Of a DNA stretch of 49,118 nucleotides, positions 8,448-16,232 are shown in pieces. The position numbers and the translations under genes were made by a program. The stretch covers positions 1 to 49,118 of the forward strand of contig NZ_FZOR01000053.1 in assembly GCF_900188445.1 (NCBI RefSeq), read 5' to 3'. The DNA is from Actinomadura meyerae (GTDB lineage: Bacteria; Actinomycetota; Actinomycetes; Streptosporangiales; Streptosporangiaceae). The notes beneath the pieces were generated by a model. The model saw only the letters and a program-made list of their open reading frames with translations, did no database searches and had not been told where the DNA came from. Numbering within the stretch: the stretch's first letter is position 1; each line of letters starts with the position of its first letter.

Positions 8448-8501
8448 CCCGCGCTCTCCTACTCGGATCCCGTCGCATCGCCACTACCAGGAGAGCGCGG
8501 G
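8448..8501. repeat. 13-bp perfect inverted repeat with 28-nt loop
   Basis: CCCGCGCTCTCCT (8448-8460) is the exact reverse complement of AGGAGAGCGCGGG (8489-8501). It lies in the 229-base divergent gap, just upstream of the promoter region of the HAD gene. No T-run follows, so it is not a normal terminator. It could be a cruciform or operator, a structured leader for the minus-strand gene, or a small RNA. Confidence 0.6.
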
Positions 8502-8523
8502 TCCTCCCTTGTGTCCAGCCCCT

Positions 8524-8529
8524 TACCCT
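8524..8529 (+). promoter_or_regulatory. -10 of leaderless HAD gene
   Basis: TACCCT ends 6 bases before the GTG at 8536, the spacing typical of actinobacterial leaderless mRNAs. No Shine-Dalgarno sequence is present upstream of that codon. Confidence 0.55.
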
Positions 8530-8535
8530 GTGGGC

Positions 8536-9183
8536 GTGCTCGATCGTGAAACTCCCGCTTCGTCAGGCGCTTCCCTCACCGTCGGTTTCGACCTGGATCT
8601 GACCCTGGCGGACACGCGGGCCGCCATCGGCGCCGTGTACGCCGCCCTCGCCGCGGAGACGGGCGTCCCCATCGACACCGACCAGGTGGTCCGGCGGATC
8701 GGGCCGCCGCTGGAGGAGGAGCTGGCCTACTGGTTCCCGGCGGACGAGGTGCCCGCGATGGCGGCCCGCTACCGGGAGATCTACCCCGACGTCGCGATCC
8801 CGGCGACCGGTCTCATGCCGGGCGCCGTCGCCGCGCTGGAGGCGGTGCGCGCGCGGGGCGGGCGGGTGGTCGTGGTGTCGGGCAAGAACCAGGCCGACAC
8901 CGAGCGCACCGTCCGGTTCCTCGGGCTGCGGGCGGACGCCGTGGTCGGCGGCCTGTTCGGCGCCGACAAGGGCGCGGCGCTGCGCGCCCATGAGGCCGGC
9001 GCCTACATCGGCGACCACACCGGCGACGTGGACGCGGCGCGGGCGGCGTCGGCGGTGGCGGTGGCCGTGGCGACCGGCGCGTTCGACTCGGCGGCCCTGA
9101 CCGCCTACGGCGCCGACGTCGTCCTGCCGGACCTGCTGGCGTTCCCAGAGTGGCTCGGCGGGTTCCGGACGGGGACGGCCTGA
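8536..9183 (+). CDS. HAD family hydrolase (phosphatase)
   Basis: This 215-residue HAD-superfamily protein has motif I FDLDLT with nucleophile D19 and acid/base D21, motif II VVVSGKN, a motif III Lys in GADKG, and motif IV YIGDHTGD. The helical cap between motifs I and II is of the phosphoglycolate-phosphatase-like type. It likely hydrolyses a small phosphate ester, and the substrate cannot be told. I chose the GTG at 8536 because a TACCCT -10 ends 6 bases upstream (leaderless); a GTG at 8530 is the alternative. Two 10-base copies of CCTGACCGGC follow the stop. Confidence 0.85.
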   Translation: MLDRETPASSGASLTVGFDLDLTLADTRAAIGAVYAALAAETGVPIDTDQVVRRIGPPLEEELAYWFPADEVPAMAARYREIYPDVAIPATGLMPGAVAALEAVRARGGRVVVVSGKNQADTERTVRFLGLRADAVVGGLFGADKGAALRAHEAGAYIGDHTGDVDAARAASAVAVAVATGAFDSAALTAYGADVVLPDLLAFPEWLGGFRTGTA

Positions 9184-9190
9184 CACGCCC

Positions 9191-9210
9191 CTGACCGGCC
9201 CTGACCGGCG
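9191..9210. repeat. 10-bp tandem repeat after HAD stop codon
   Basis: CCTGACCGGC occurs twice in tandem immediately after the gene's CCTGACACGC end, so the TGA stop context is echoed. It is one of several stop-proximal repeats in this window. Confidence 0.5.
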
Positions 9211-9360
9211 GCGATAATCGGATGCCCTCGGCGGGCCCGCCGGATAGCGTCGGAAGCGTTGCCCCGTAGGCGTCTCCGGCGGTACCCGGCGTGTACACCG
9301 GCCCGCGGCGAGGCACTAATCTTGGGGGCGATTCAGGACGATTACCGAACGAGGTCTCCG

Positions 9361-9756
9361 GTGCCGACTGGCAAGGTCAAGTGGTACGACTCCGACAAGG
9401 GGTTCGGCTTCCTCACCCGCGACGACGGCGGGGAGGTCTTCGTGCACTCATCGGCGCTGCCGGGCGGCGTCACGACGCTCAGGCCGGGGCAGCGCATCGA
9501 GTTCGGCGTGGTCGAGGGGCGCCGCGGCCAGCAGGCCCTCCAGGTGCGGGTGCTGGAGTCCCTGCCGTCGGTGGAGAAGACCATCGCCAAGCAGCGGCGC
9601 AAGAAGCCGGACGAGATGGTCGTGATCACCGAGGACCTGATCAAGCTGCTGGACGGGATCTCCAACACCTACCGGCGCGGCAAGCACCCGGCCCCGGCGG
9701 AGGCGAAGAAGATCGCCACCGTGCTGCGGGCGGTCGCCGACGACCTGTCGCCCTGA
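9361..9756 (+). CDS. Cold-shock domain protein with C-terminal extension
   Basis: This 131-residue protein has an N-terminal cold-shock domain (residues ~1-66) with RNP1 KGFGF (13-17) and RNP2 VFVH (26-29), a single-strand RNA/DNA-binding OB fold. A ~65-residue tail follows (RKKPDEMVVITEDLIKLLDG...), as in the longer actinobacterial cold-shock proteins. The GTG at 9361 has a GAGG site 6 bases upstream. The upstream open frame is not coding-like. It probably acts as an RNA chaperone. Its place next to an MFS and a DUF3027 gene matches a conserved actinobacterial order. Confidence 0.9.
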   Translation: MPTGKVKWYDSDKGFGFLTRDDGGEVFVHSSALPGGVTTLRPGQRIEFGVVEGRRGQQALQVRVLESLPSVEKTIAKQRRKKPDEMVVITEDLIKLLDGISNTYRRGKHPAPAEAKKIATVLRAVADDLSP

Positions 9757-9796
9757 CGTCCTCCGGCGGCGGGCCCGCGTCCGCCTGACGCCGCGC

Positions 9797-9866
9797 GGTC
9801 AGCGCGTCCAGGTCAGCGCATCCGGGTCAGCGCGTCCAGGTCAGCGCGTCCAGGTCAGCGCATCTC
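9797..9866. repeat. 14-bp tandem repeat, five units, spanning an MFS stop codon
   Basis: Five near-identical 14-base units of GGTCAGCGCGTCCA (variants CATCCG and CATCTC) run from 9797 to 9866. Read on the minus strand, the first unit holds the last codons and TGA of the MFS gene (stop at 9855-9857), and the later units copy that end. It looks like replication slippage at the 3' end of the gene. Confidence 0.8.
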
Positions 9867-11252
9867 CGGATGCGCGTCCTTGATCGGCGTGGTGGGCGGG
9901 GCCGGGCGGCGGCCGCGGCGGTGCGTCCCGGCCTGCCGGGACAGCAGCAGGCCGAAGGCCAGCGCGAGCGCCGCCGCGACGCTCGCGAGTGCGACCCGGC
10001 CGTCGGCGATGATCGACATGCCGAGGCCGAGCAGCCCGCCGAGCACCCAGCTGAGCTGGTGCAGCGTCTCCGACACCGCGAAGGTGGACGAGCGCAGGTC
10101 CTCACCGATCTCGCGCTGCACGACGGCGTCCATGGACAGCTTGCCGAGGACCTGGCCGAGACCGGCCGCGGTCGCCACCGCGAGCGCCGCCCACAGCCCG
10201 AAGAACGCGGCGCCCGCCGCGGTGACGGCGGTGACGGCGGCGAGCGTCGCCGACACGATCAGCCGGGGTGCCCGCGCCTTCATCCAGGCGCCGAGCGCGG
10301 TGCCGAGCAGCCCGCCGGCGCCCGCGCACGCCGCGAGCAGGCCGAGCGCGACATGGTGGGACACCGGGTCGAACCGCTCCTGCCGCAGCAGGAACGCCAG
10401 GTAGATGATCAGGAAGCCGGAGAAGGCGCGCAGCACCGCGTTGGCCTCCATGGCCTCCACGACGAGGGGCCCGAGGCGGGGCAGCGCCCGCCACCGCCGG
10501 GCGCCCTTCGGGGCCGCCTCCAGGGGCGGGGCCTCCTCGGGGACGTCCACGTGCCCCGGCAGCCGCATGGTGAACAGGACGCCGAGCAGGAACACGGCCG
10601 TGCCGATGCGCAGTACCCACGCCGGCCCGACGAGCAGGGCGAGGCCCGCCGTGGCCGGCGCGGCGACCGACGCCGCGATCAGCCCGGCGAACGAGGCGCG
10701 CGCGTTCGCCGTCACCAGCGTGATCTCGTCCGGCAGGACGCGCGGGGTGACCGACGCGCGCAGCACCCCGAACGCCTTCGACAGCACCAGCACGCCGAAC
10801 GCGGCGGGCAGGAAGGTGACCTGGTCGCCGTGCGGGAGCGCGCTCGCCATCGCCCAGCACAGCAGCGCCCGGATCACGAACGTGCTCGCGATCGCGTAGC
10901 GGCGGACGTGCCTGGCCCGGTCGAGCGCCGGGCCGATCAGCGGGGCGACGAGCGCGAACGGCGCCATCGTGACGACGAGGTAGAGGGCGATCTGGCTCCG
11001 CGCCTGGTTGACGTCCAGGCCGAAGAACAGCGTCCCGGCCAGCGCGACCGTGACCATGGCGTCGCCCGCGGCGTTGATCGCGGACGCCTCGATCAGGCTG
11101 CCGAGGCCGCTGCGCCCGGCGCCCTGCGCGTGGGTGACGCGGCGGGTGAGCCGGCCCGTGCCGAGGACGGCCGAGCGCATGCCGCGGGCCGCGCGCGCCG
11201 CACCCCCGGTGACGGCGCGCAGGGTCCGTCCGGCCCTCGTCCCGTCCGCCAT
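9855..11252 (-). CDS. MFS transporter
   Basis: This 465-residue inner-membrane protein has about 12 hydrophobic segments and an N-terminal basic tail. MFS signatures include LIGPALDRARHVRRYAIAS (loop 2-3) and a pseudo-repeat in the second half. The substrate is unknown, but drug or metabolite efflux is usual. The ATG at 11252 has GGGAGAG upstream, and the frame upstream to 11444 is not coding-like. It diverges from DUF3027. Its 3' end runs into a five-unit tandem repeat. The same position next to cspA and DUF3027 is occupied by an MFS gene in mycobacteria (Rv0876c, from memory). Confidence 0.85.
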   Translation of the reverse strand: MADGTRAGRTLRAVTGGAARAARGMRSAVLGTGRLTRRVTHAQGAGRSGLGSLIEASAINAAGDAMVTVALAGTLFFGLDVNQARSQIALYLVVTMAPFALVAPLIGPALDRARHVRRYAIASTFVIRALLCWAMASALPHGDQVTFLPAAFGVLVLSKAFGVLRASVTPRVLPDEITLVTANARASFAGLIAASVAAPATAGLALLVGPAWVLRIGTAVFLLGVLFTMRLPGHVDVPEEAPPLEAAPKGARRWRALPRLGPLVVEAMEANAVLRAFSGFLIIYLAFLLRQERFDPVSHHVALGLLAACAGAGGLLGTALGAWMKARAPRLIVSATLAAVTAVTAAGAAFFGLWAALAVATAAGLGQVLGKLSMDAVVQREIGEDLRSSTFAVSETLHQLSWVLGGLLGLGMSIIADGRVALASVAAALALAFGLLLSRQAGTHRRGRRPAPPTTPIKDAHPEMR

Positions 11253-11422
11253 GCGCTCTGTTCTCTCCCAGCGGCCGCGCCGGCTCGGCACCGGGGACGG
11301 CCATCGGAGTCGTTCGATTCGAGAGTACGTTCCCCGCTCGAATGCGGGCTCACCCCACCGGATCGGGAGGCGCGGGCGGCCGCCCGCCGCCGGACGGTGC
11401 ACGGACACGCCCTCCCATGGGC

Positions 11423-11428
11423 GAGAAT
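11423..11428 (+). promoter_or_regulatory. -10 of leaderless DUF3027 gene
   Basis: GAGAAT ends 6 bases before the GTG at 11435, and no ribosome-binding site is present. It fits the leaderless layout, although the first base departs from TANNNT. Confidence 0.45.
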
Positions 11429-11434
11429 TGACGT

Positions 11435-12292
11435 GTGAGCCCACAGCGTCAGTCCAGCCCCGCGCGTTCCGCCGCCGCGCGCACCACGTCCGGGTCCTCC
11501 CGCCGGACCCGCACCCCCGCCGTCGACACCGCCTGCGCCGAAGCCGTCGACCTCGCCCGCGAGGCCGCCGAGGACACCGCCGGCGCCGCGCAGGTCGGCG
11601 ACCACCTCGGCCTCCGCGCCGAGGCCGACCGGGTGGTCACGCACTATTTCGCGTGCCTCGATCCCGCCTACCGGGGCTGGCGGTGGGCGGTCACGGTGGC
11701 CCGCGCGTCCCGCGCGAAGAACGTCACGGTCAGCGAGGTCGTCCTGCTGCCCGGCGACGACGCGCTGCTGGCGCCGGAGTGGGTGCCGTGGCTGGAGCGG
11801 CTGCGCCCCGGCGACCTCGGCCCCGGCGACCTGCTGCCGACCGCGCCCGACGACGTCCGGCTCGCGCCCGGGTTCACCGAGGTCGACGACTCCACCGACC
11901 GCGCCGCCCAGTGGGAGCTCGGGCTCGGCCGCGTCCGGGTGCTGTCGCGGGAGGGCCGGGACGAGGCCGCGACCCGCTGGTACGAGGGCGTCGCCGGGCC
12001 GCGCGCGCCTATCGCCGCGTCCGCGCCCGCCCAGTGCTCCACCTGCGGCTTCTTCGTGCCGCTGGCGGGCGAGCTGCGGCAGGTGTTCGGGGTCTGCGCG
12101 AACGAGTACGCGCCCGACGACGGCCGGGTGGTCTCCGCCGACCACGGCTGCGGCGCCCACTCCGAGGCGGTCTCGATCCCGGCGGCGTCCGAGCACAACC
12201 CGCCGGTGATCGACGAGCTCGGGTACGAGGTCATCCCCTCCGCCGACGAGGACACCGCCCCGCTGGACGACGAGGCCCTCGGCCACAGCTGA
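11435..12292 (+). CDS. DUF3027 protein (zinc-ribbon-like)
   Basis: This 285-residue actinobacterial protein belongs to the DUF3027 family. The N-terminal ~30 residues are Ser/Arg-rich. Residues ~32-180 form the conserved core (VVTHYFACLDPAYRGWRWAVTVAR). Four cysteines near the end, C201, C204, C221 and C239 (CSTC, GVC, HGC), look like a zinc site. Function is unknown. The start is likely leaderless. The stop is followed two bases later by the sacsin-like ATPase start, so the two are almost surely one transcript and may work together. Confidence 0.82.
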   Translation: MSPQRQSSPARSAAARTTSGSSRRTRTPAVDTACAEAVDLAREAAEDTAGAAQVGDHLGLRAEADRVVTHYFACLDPAYRGWRWAVTVARASRAKNVTVSEVVLLPGDDALLAPEWVPWLERLRPGDLGPGDLLPTAPDDVRLAPGFTEVDDSTDRAAQWELGLGRVRVLSREGRDEAATRWYEGVAGPRAPIAASAPAQCSTCGFFVPLAGELRQVFGVCANEYAPDDGRVVSADHGCGAHSEAVSIPAASEHNPPVIDELGYEVIPSADEDTAPLDDEALGHS

Positions 12293-12294
12293 CC

Positions 12295-15267
12295 ATGCCC
12301 GGCACCCCGGACGACCTCCAGGCCCGGTCCCTTCGCGAACGCGTGCTGAGGGCCTGGGCGGAGTCCCCGGCGCGCTTCCGCGAGGACGCGAACGCCGAAG
12401 AGGACCACGCCCTGGGCGGCTACCGCGACCGAGCGGTCATCGAACTCGCCCAGAACGCCGCCGACGCCGCGCTGCGCGCCGGGGTGCCCGGCCGTCTCCG
12501 GCTGTCCCTGCGGACGTCCCCGTCCGGCTGCGTGCTGACCGCCGCCAACACGGGCGCCCCGCTGGACGCGGAGGGCGTCGAGGCGCTGTCCACGCTCCGC
12601 GCCTCGTCCAAGCGCGGCGAGACGGCCGCGGCGGGCCGCTTCGGCGTGGGCTTCGCCGCCGTGGTCGCCGTGTCGGACGCGCCGTCCATCGCCTCGGCGC
12701 GTCCCGTCCCGGCGGGCGTCGGATGGTCGCGGGAGCGGGCGCGCGCGCTGGTGGAGGAGGTGCCCGCGCTTGCCGAGGAGGTCGCGCGGCGGGGCGGGCA
12801 TGTGCCGCTGCTGCGGCTGCCTTTCGCGCTGGACGAGTCACCGGACGTCCCGGAAGGGTTCGACACCCTGGTGCGCCTCCCGCTGCTGGAGGACGCGGTC
12901 GAGTCCGTCCGGCGCCAGCTTGGGCAGGTGGGGGCCGCGCTGATGCTGGCCTTGCCGGCGCTGGCGCGCGTTGAGATCGATGTTGACGGTGACGTACGTG
13001 AAGTCACCGCCGAGTGGCGGCCGGGTGGCGAGGTCGTCATCAACGGCGGTGTGTGGCGGACGGCCGAGGCGCATGGGGAGATCCCAGGTGAGCTCCTGGC
13101 GGACCGTCCCGTGGAGGAGCGGGCGCGCCCGTTCTGGCAGGTGCGCTGGGCGCTGCCAGAGGACGGCCTTCCCGAGGGCATGCCGCCGGTGGTGCACGCC
13201 CCCACTCCCAGTGACGAGCGCCTGGACCTCCCCGCTCTGCTCATCGCGTCCTTCCCCCTCGCCCCCGACCGGCGGCACGTCGCGCCCGGAGCGCTGACCG
13301 AGTACCTCGCGGAGCGGGCCGCCGAGACGTACGTGCGGCTCCTGACCGGGCTGCCGGTGTCGCCGGGCGTGCTCGACCTCGTACCGGGGCCGGTGGGCGC
13401 CGGGGAGCTGGACGCCCGCATCCGCCGCGCGGTCCGGGAGCGGCTGCCCGAGGCTCCCGTGCTGCCGCACGGGACGCGCGGCCGCGACGCGGTCGCGATC
13501 GACGCGCCCGCGCCGTTCGTCGGGCTGCTGGAGGCGGACGCCGTGGTCGGCGGGCTGCTGCCGGCGGAGTGGCCGGCGCGGAGCCCGGCGCTGGCGGCGC
13601 TCGGGGTCCGCCGCGTCGAGCTGGCCGACGTGGTCGACGAGCTGGCCGCTGTGGACCGGGAACCGGCGTGGTGGCACCGGGTGTACGAGGCGCTCGGCGG
13701 GGCCCCCAGGGACGCGCTGGGCGCCCTGCCGGTGCCGCTGGCGGGCGCGGAGGCCCGGCTGGTGCGCGGGCCGCGCGGGCTGCTGATCGCGGACGGCGTC
13801 GACCCGGCGGGCCTGGACGCGCTCGGGCTGCGGTTCGTCCATCCAGAGGCGGTGCATCCGCTGCTGGTGCGGCTCGGGGCGGTGGAGGCGGGCCCGCGCG
13901 CGGTGCTGGGCGACCCGGCCGTCCGGGCGGCCGTCGAGGAGTCCTTCGAGGCCGACGACCCGGACGCGGTCGCCGAGGCCGTGCTCGGGCTGGTGGGGGC
14001 CGCGCACGTCGACCCCGGCGACGAGCCGTGGCTGGCGGAACTGGCCCTCCCCGGCGACGACGGCGACCTCTACCCGGCCGGTGAGCTCCTCCTGCCGGAC
14101 AGCCCGCTGCGCACCCTCATGGCCGACGACGCTCCGTTCGGCGTCGTGGACGGCGAACTCCTGGAGAAGTGGGGCGCCGAGACGCTCACCGCCGTCGGGG
14201 TCCTGGACGGGTTCGCCCTCGCCAGGAGCGAGGACGTGAACCTCGCGGGGCTCGCCGACGAGGCCGAGACCCTCCATCTGGACGACGAGGACCTGTGGGC
14301 GGACGACGCCCTGCGGCGGATCGGCCCGCAGGAACTCCCGCCGCTCGTCCCGGAGTTCACGGCCGTCCGCGACCTGGAACTGGTGGACGACTGGGCGGCT
14401 GCGCTGAAGGTGCTCGCCGGGCCTCCGTGGCGTGCCGCGATCGTCGATCCCGCTCATGTGACCTTGCACAACGGCAGGCGGGTGGCCGTTCCGTCGTACA
14501 CGGCGTGGTGGCTCGGGCGGCACCCCGTCCTCGACGGCCGCAGGCCCGGCGAGTTCCGCCTACGCGGCGACGACTCGCTGGCAGGGCTCTACGACGTCGC
14601 GCCGGACGGGCTCGACGAGCGGCTCCTGCTCGCCCTGGGCGTCCGTACGTCGCTGGAAGAGCTGCTCGATGAGCCCGGTGGCGCCCAAGAGCTGCTCGAC
14701 CGGCTCGGAGACCCCGGCCGGTCCGTGACCCGCGATCGTCTGGCCGGCCTGTGGACGGCCCTGGCCGACACCCCCGAAGTGGACATCGAGCCACCTGACC
14801 ATCTGCGCGCCGTCGTGGACGGCGAGGTCGAGCTCGTCGACGCGGGTGACGCCCTCGTCCTGGACGGCCCCGACCTCCTGCCCCTCTTGCAGGGGCAGCC
14901 GCTCATCATCGCCGCCCAGGGACGCGACGCCCGGCTCGCCGAACTCCTCGACCTCCCGCTGGCGGGCGACGAGATCCCGGGGGAGGTCGAGTCGCACGGG
15001 GAGAAGCGTCCCGTCCCGGACGCCGTCAGGGCCGTCCTGCCGGACGCTCCCGCCGGTTGTCTCGCGCACGAACGCCTCACCGTGGACGGCCAGGACGTCC
15101 CCTGGTGGACGAGAGACGGCGAAATCCATGCGAGCGACGTCTACGGGCTGGCGCGCGCGCTCGCCTGGTCCACCGGCAACTGGGCCGACCGGCTGCTGAT
15201 CGAGGCCGTCCTGCGCGACCCCGCCTCGGTGCCGACCCTCCTGGCCGAGGCCGACCTGGAGCCCTAG
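12295..15267 (+). CDS. Sacsin N-terminal ATPase-like (GHKL) protein
   Basis: This 990-residue protein has an HSP90-type GHKL ATP-binding domain at its N-terminus: N-box ELAQNAADAA (50-59), G1-like ANTGAPL (84-90) and G2 GRFGVGF (114-120). This matches the sacsin N-terminal ATPase-like family. The remaining ~750 residues are acidic, Leu-rich and of unknown fold. A chaperone-like role is suggested by the domain but unproven. The ATG starts two bases after the DUF3027 stop. The open frame further upstream overlaps DUF3027 and is not used. The stop codon lies in a 10-base tandem repeat. Confidence 0.82.
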   Translation: MPGTPDDLQARSLRERVLRAWAESPARFREDANAEEDHALGGYRDRAVIELAQNAADAALRAGVPGRLRLSLRTSPSGCVLTAANTGAPLDAEGVEALSTLRASSKRGETAAAGRFGVGFAAVVAVSDAPSIASARPVPAGVGWSRERARALVEEVPALAEEVARRGGHVPLLRLPFALDESPDVPEGFDTLVRLPLLEDAVESVRRQLGQVGAALMLALPALARVEIDVDGDVREVTAEWRPGGEVVINGGVWRTAEAHGEIPGELLADRPVEERARPFWQVRWALPEDGLPEGMPPVVHAPTPSDERLDLPALLIASFPLAPDRRHVAPGALTEYLAERAAETYVRLLTGLPVSPGVLDLVPGPVGAGELDARIRRAVRERLPEAPVLPHGTRGRDAVAIDAPAPFVGLLEADAVVGGLLPAEWPARSPALAALGVRRVELADVVDELAAVDREPAWWHRVYEALGGAPRDALGALPVPLAGAEARLVRGPRGLLIADGVDPAGLDALGLRFVHPEAVHPLLVRLGAVEAGPRAVLGDPAVRAAVEESFEADDPDAVAEAVLGLVGAAHVDPGDEPWLAELALPGDDGDLYPAGELLLPDSPLRTLMADDAPFGVVDGELLEKWGAETLTAVGVLDGFALARSEDVNLAGLADEAETLHLDDEDLWADDALRRIGPQELPPLVPEFTAVRDLELVDDWAAALKVLAGPPWRAAIVDPAHVTLHNGRRVAVPSYTAWWLGRHPVLDGRRPGEFRLRGDDSLAGLYDVAPDGLDERLLLALGVRTSLEELLDEPGGAQELLDRLGDPGRSVTRDRLAGLWTALADTPEVDIEPPDHLRAVVDGEVELVDAGDALVLDGPDLLPLLQGQPLIIAAQGRDARLAELLDLPLAGDEIPGEVESHGEKRPVPDAVRAVLPDAPAGCLAHERLTVDGQDVPWWTRDGEIHASDVYGLARALAWSTGNWADRLLIEAVLRDPASVPTLLAEADLEP

Positions 15268-15288
15268 CGAGCCCTAGCGGGCCCTAGC
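15259..15288. repeat. 10-bp tandem repeat, three units, shared by two stop codons
   Basis: GAGCCCTAGC occurs at 15259-15268 and 15269-15278, with GGGCCCTAGC at 15279-15288. The first unit contains the TAG of the sacsin-like gene. The third contains the stop of the convergent DUF2530 gene (CTA at 15284-15286). Confidence 0.75.
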
Positions 15289-15571
15289 CGGCGTCCTCGG
15301 GCCGCTCGTCCGGCGCCGCGGCCTGCCGCCGCTCGGCGCGCTCGGCCTCCTGCCGGGCGCGGCCCGCCTGGAGGCGGGGCGTGTACCACATGGCGAACAG
15401 GCCGATCCCGATGCCGGTGCAGCACACCCACAGCCACCACCGGTCCTCGGACGGCAGCCCCACGATGAGCAGCACCACGAGCGCGACCGCCCAGGCGACG
15501 GTGCCCGCGGCCGCGATCCGGACGTCGTTGGTCTGCATCGGCGGAGGATCCGGGAGGCGGGTGCGGCTCAT
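15284..15571 (-). CDS. DUF2530 membrane protein
   Basis: This 95-residue protein has two transmembrane segments (about 18-38 and 45-63, with VRIAAAGTVAWAVALVVLLIVG and WWLWVCCTGIGIGLF) and a charged Arg/Glu/Ala-rich C-terminal tail, the DUF2530 layout. The ATG at 15571 is probably leaderless: TAGCCT (minus strand, 15583-15578) lies 6 bases upstream. It is convergent with the sacsin-like gene and divergent from a MarR gene. Function is unknown. Confidence 0.8.
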   Translation of the reverse strand: MSRTRLPDPPPMQTNDVRIAAAGTVAWAVALVVLLIVGLPSEDRWWLWVCCTGIGIGLFAMWYTPRLQAGRARQEAERAERRQAAAPDERPEDAG

Positions 15572-15577
15572 GGGTTC

Positions 15578-15583
15578 AGGCTA
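15578..15583 (-). promoter_or_regulatory. -10 of leaderless DUF2530 gene
   Basis: On the minus strand TAGCCT is followed by 6 bases and then the ATG at 15571. The same TAGCCT hexamer precedes serC. Confidence 0.6.
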
Positions 15584-15677
15584 CGCGGCCCCGGCCGCCG
15601 CGTCCGCGCCGACCGCGGTGATGTGGGCCGACCGGCGGCGTGGCAGCATGGGCAGCAGACCCGGGAGAGCACACACG

Positions 15678-16145
15678 ATGACAACCCCACCGATCCGGGG
15701 CCGCACGGCGTCCGCGCCGGGGCTGGCCGAGGAGCTGCGGATCTCGATCGCGCGGCTGACCCGCCGGCTGCGCACGCTGCGTCCGCGGGCGGCGGGCGAC
15801 GGCGGGCGCCCGCTGTCGCTCACGCAGTTCGCCGCGCTCGCCGCCATCGAGCGGCACGGGTCGATGACGCCCCGCGAGCTGGCCGACCACGAGAAGGTCC
15901 AGCCGCCCTCGATGACCCGCGTGATCTCCTACCTGGAGGAGCGCGGGCTCGTCGCGCGCAGCCCGCACCCGACCGACGGCCGCCAGGTCGTGCTGAACGC
16001 CACCGACGCGGGCGCGGCCCTCCTCGCCGACGAGCGCCGCCGCAAGGAGGCATGGCTCGCCCGCCGCCTCGAGGAGCTGACCGACGAGGAGCGCGAGACC
16101 CTGCGCCGCGCCGCCCCGATCATCGACCGCCTCAGCCGTTCCTGA
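15678..16145 (+). CDS. MarR family transcriptional regulator
   Basis: This 155-residue winged-helix regulator has a DNA-recognition region TPRELADHEKVQPPSMTRVISYLEERGLV (about 64-92) and a wing with the conserved DGRQV (SPHPTDGRQVVLNATDAG). The ATG has a GGGAGAG site. The next gene downstream is an MFS exporter with palindromes around its start, so this is a typical MarR-exporter pair. In mycobacteria a MarR gene (Rv0880, from memory) sits at the same place in the conserved order. Confidence 0.88.
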   Translation: MTTPPIRGRTASAPGLAEELRISIARLTRRLRTLRPRAAGDGGRPLSLTQFAALAAIERHGSMTPRELADHEKVQPPSMTRVISYLEERGLVARSPHPTDGRQVVLNATDAGAALLADERRRKEAWLARRLEELTDEERETLRRAAPIIDRLSRS

Positions 16146-16199
16146 ACGCCGCGTCCGGTGGCGTTACGCCCGGCCTTGCCGGAATAACACCGGCGGGAT

Positions 16200-16232
16200 T
16201 AACGTTAGCTTCGGTAATGACTTCTGCTAACG
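16200..16232. promoter_or_regulatory. Candidate MarR operator around the MFS start codon
   Basis: TAACGTTA (16200-16207) is an 8-base palindrome. CGTTAGC (16203-16209) and GCTAACG (16226-16232) form a 7-base inverted repeat flanking the ATG at 16217. A TAGCTT (16206-16211) within it could be the -10. This local AT-rich symmetry in GC-rich DNA suits a MarR-site. Binding is inferred. Confidence 0.5.

Noticed and set aside
9797..9866. A CRISPR-like array of short repeats.
   Set aside because: Units are 14 bases without spacers; a simple tandem repeat.
9870..11438. Large plus-strand frame opposite the MFS gene.
   Set aside because: High-GC shadow: Arg/Gly/Gln-rich, no domain, no ribosome site.
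11008..12294. Long open frame extending the sacsin-like protein upstream.
   Set aside because: It overlaps DUF3027 and the divergent promoter, and its sequence is Arg/Pro/Gly-rich with no domain; the ATG at 12295 fits coupling.
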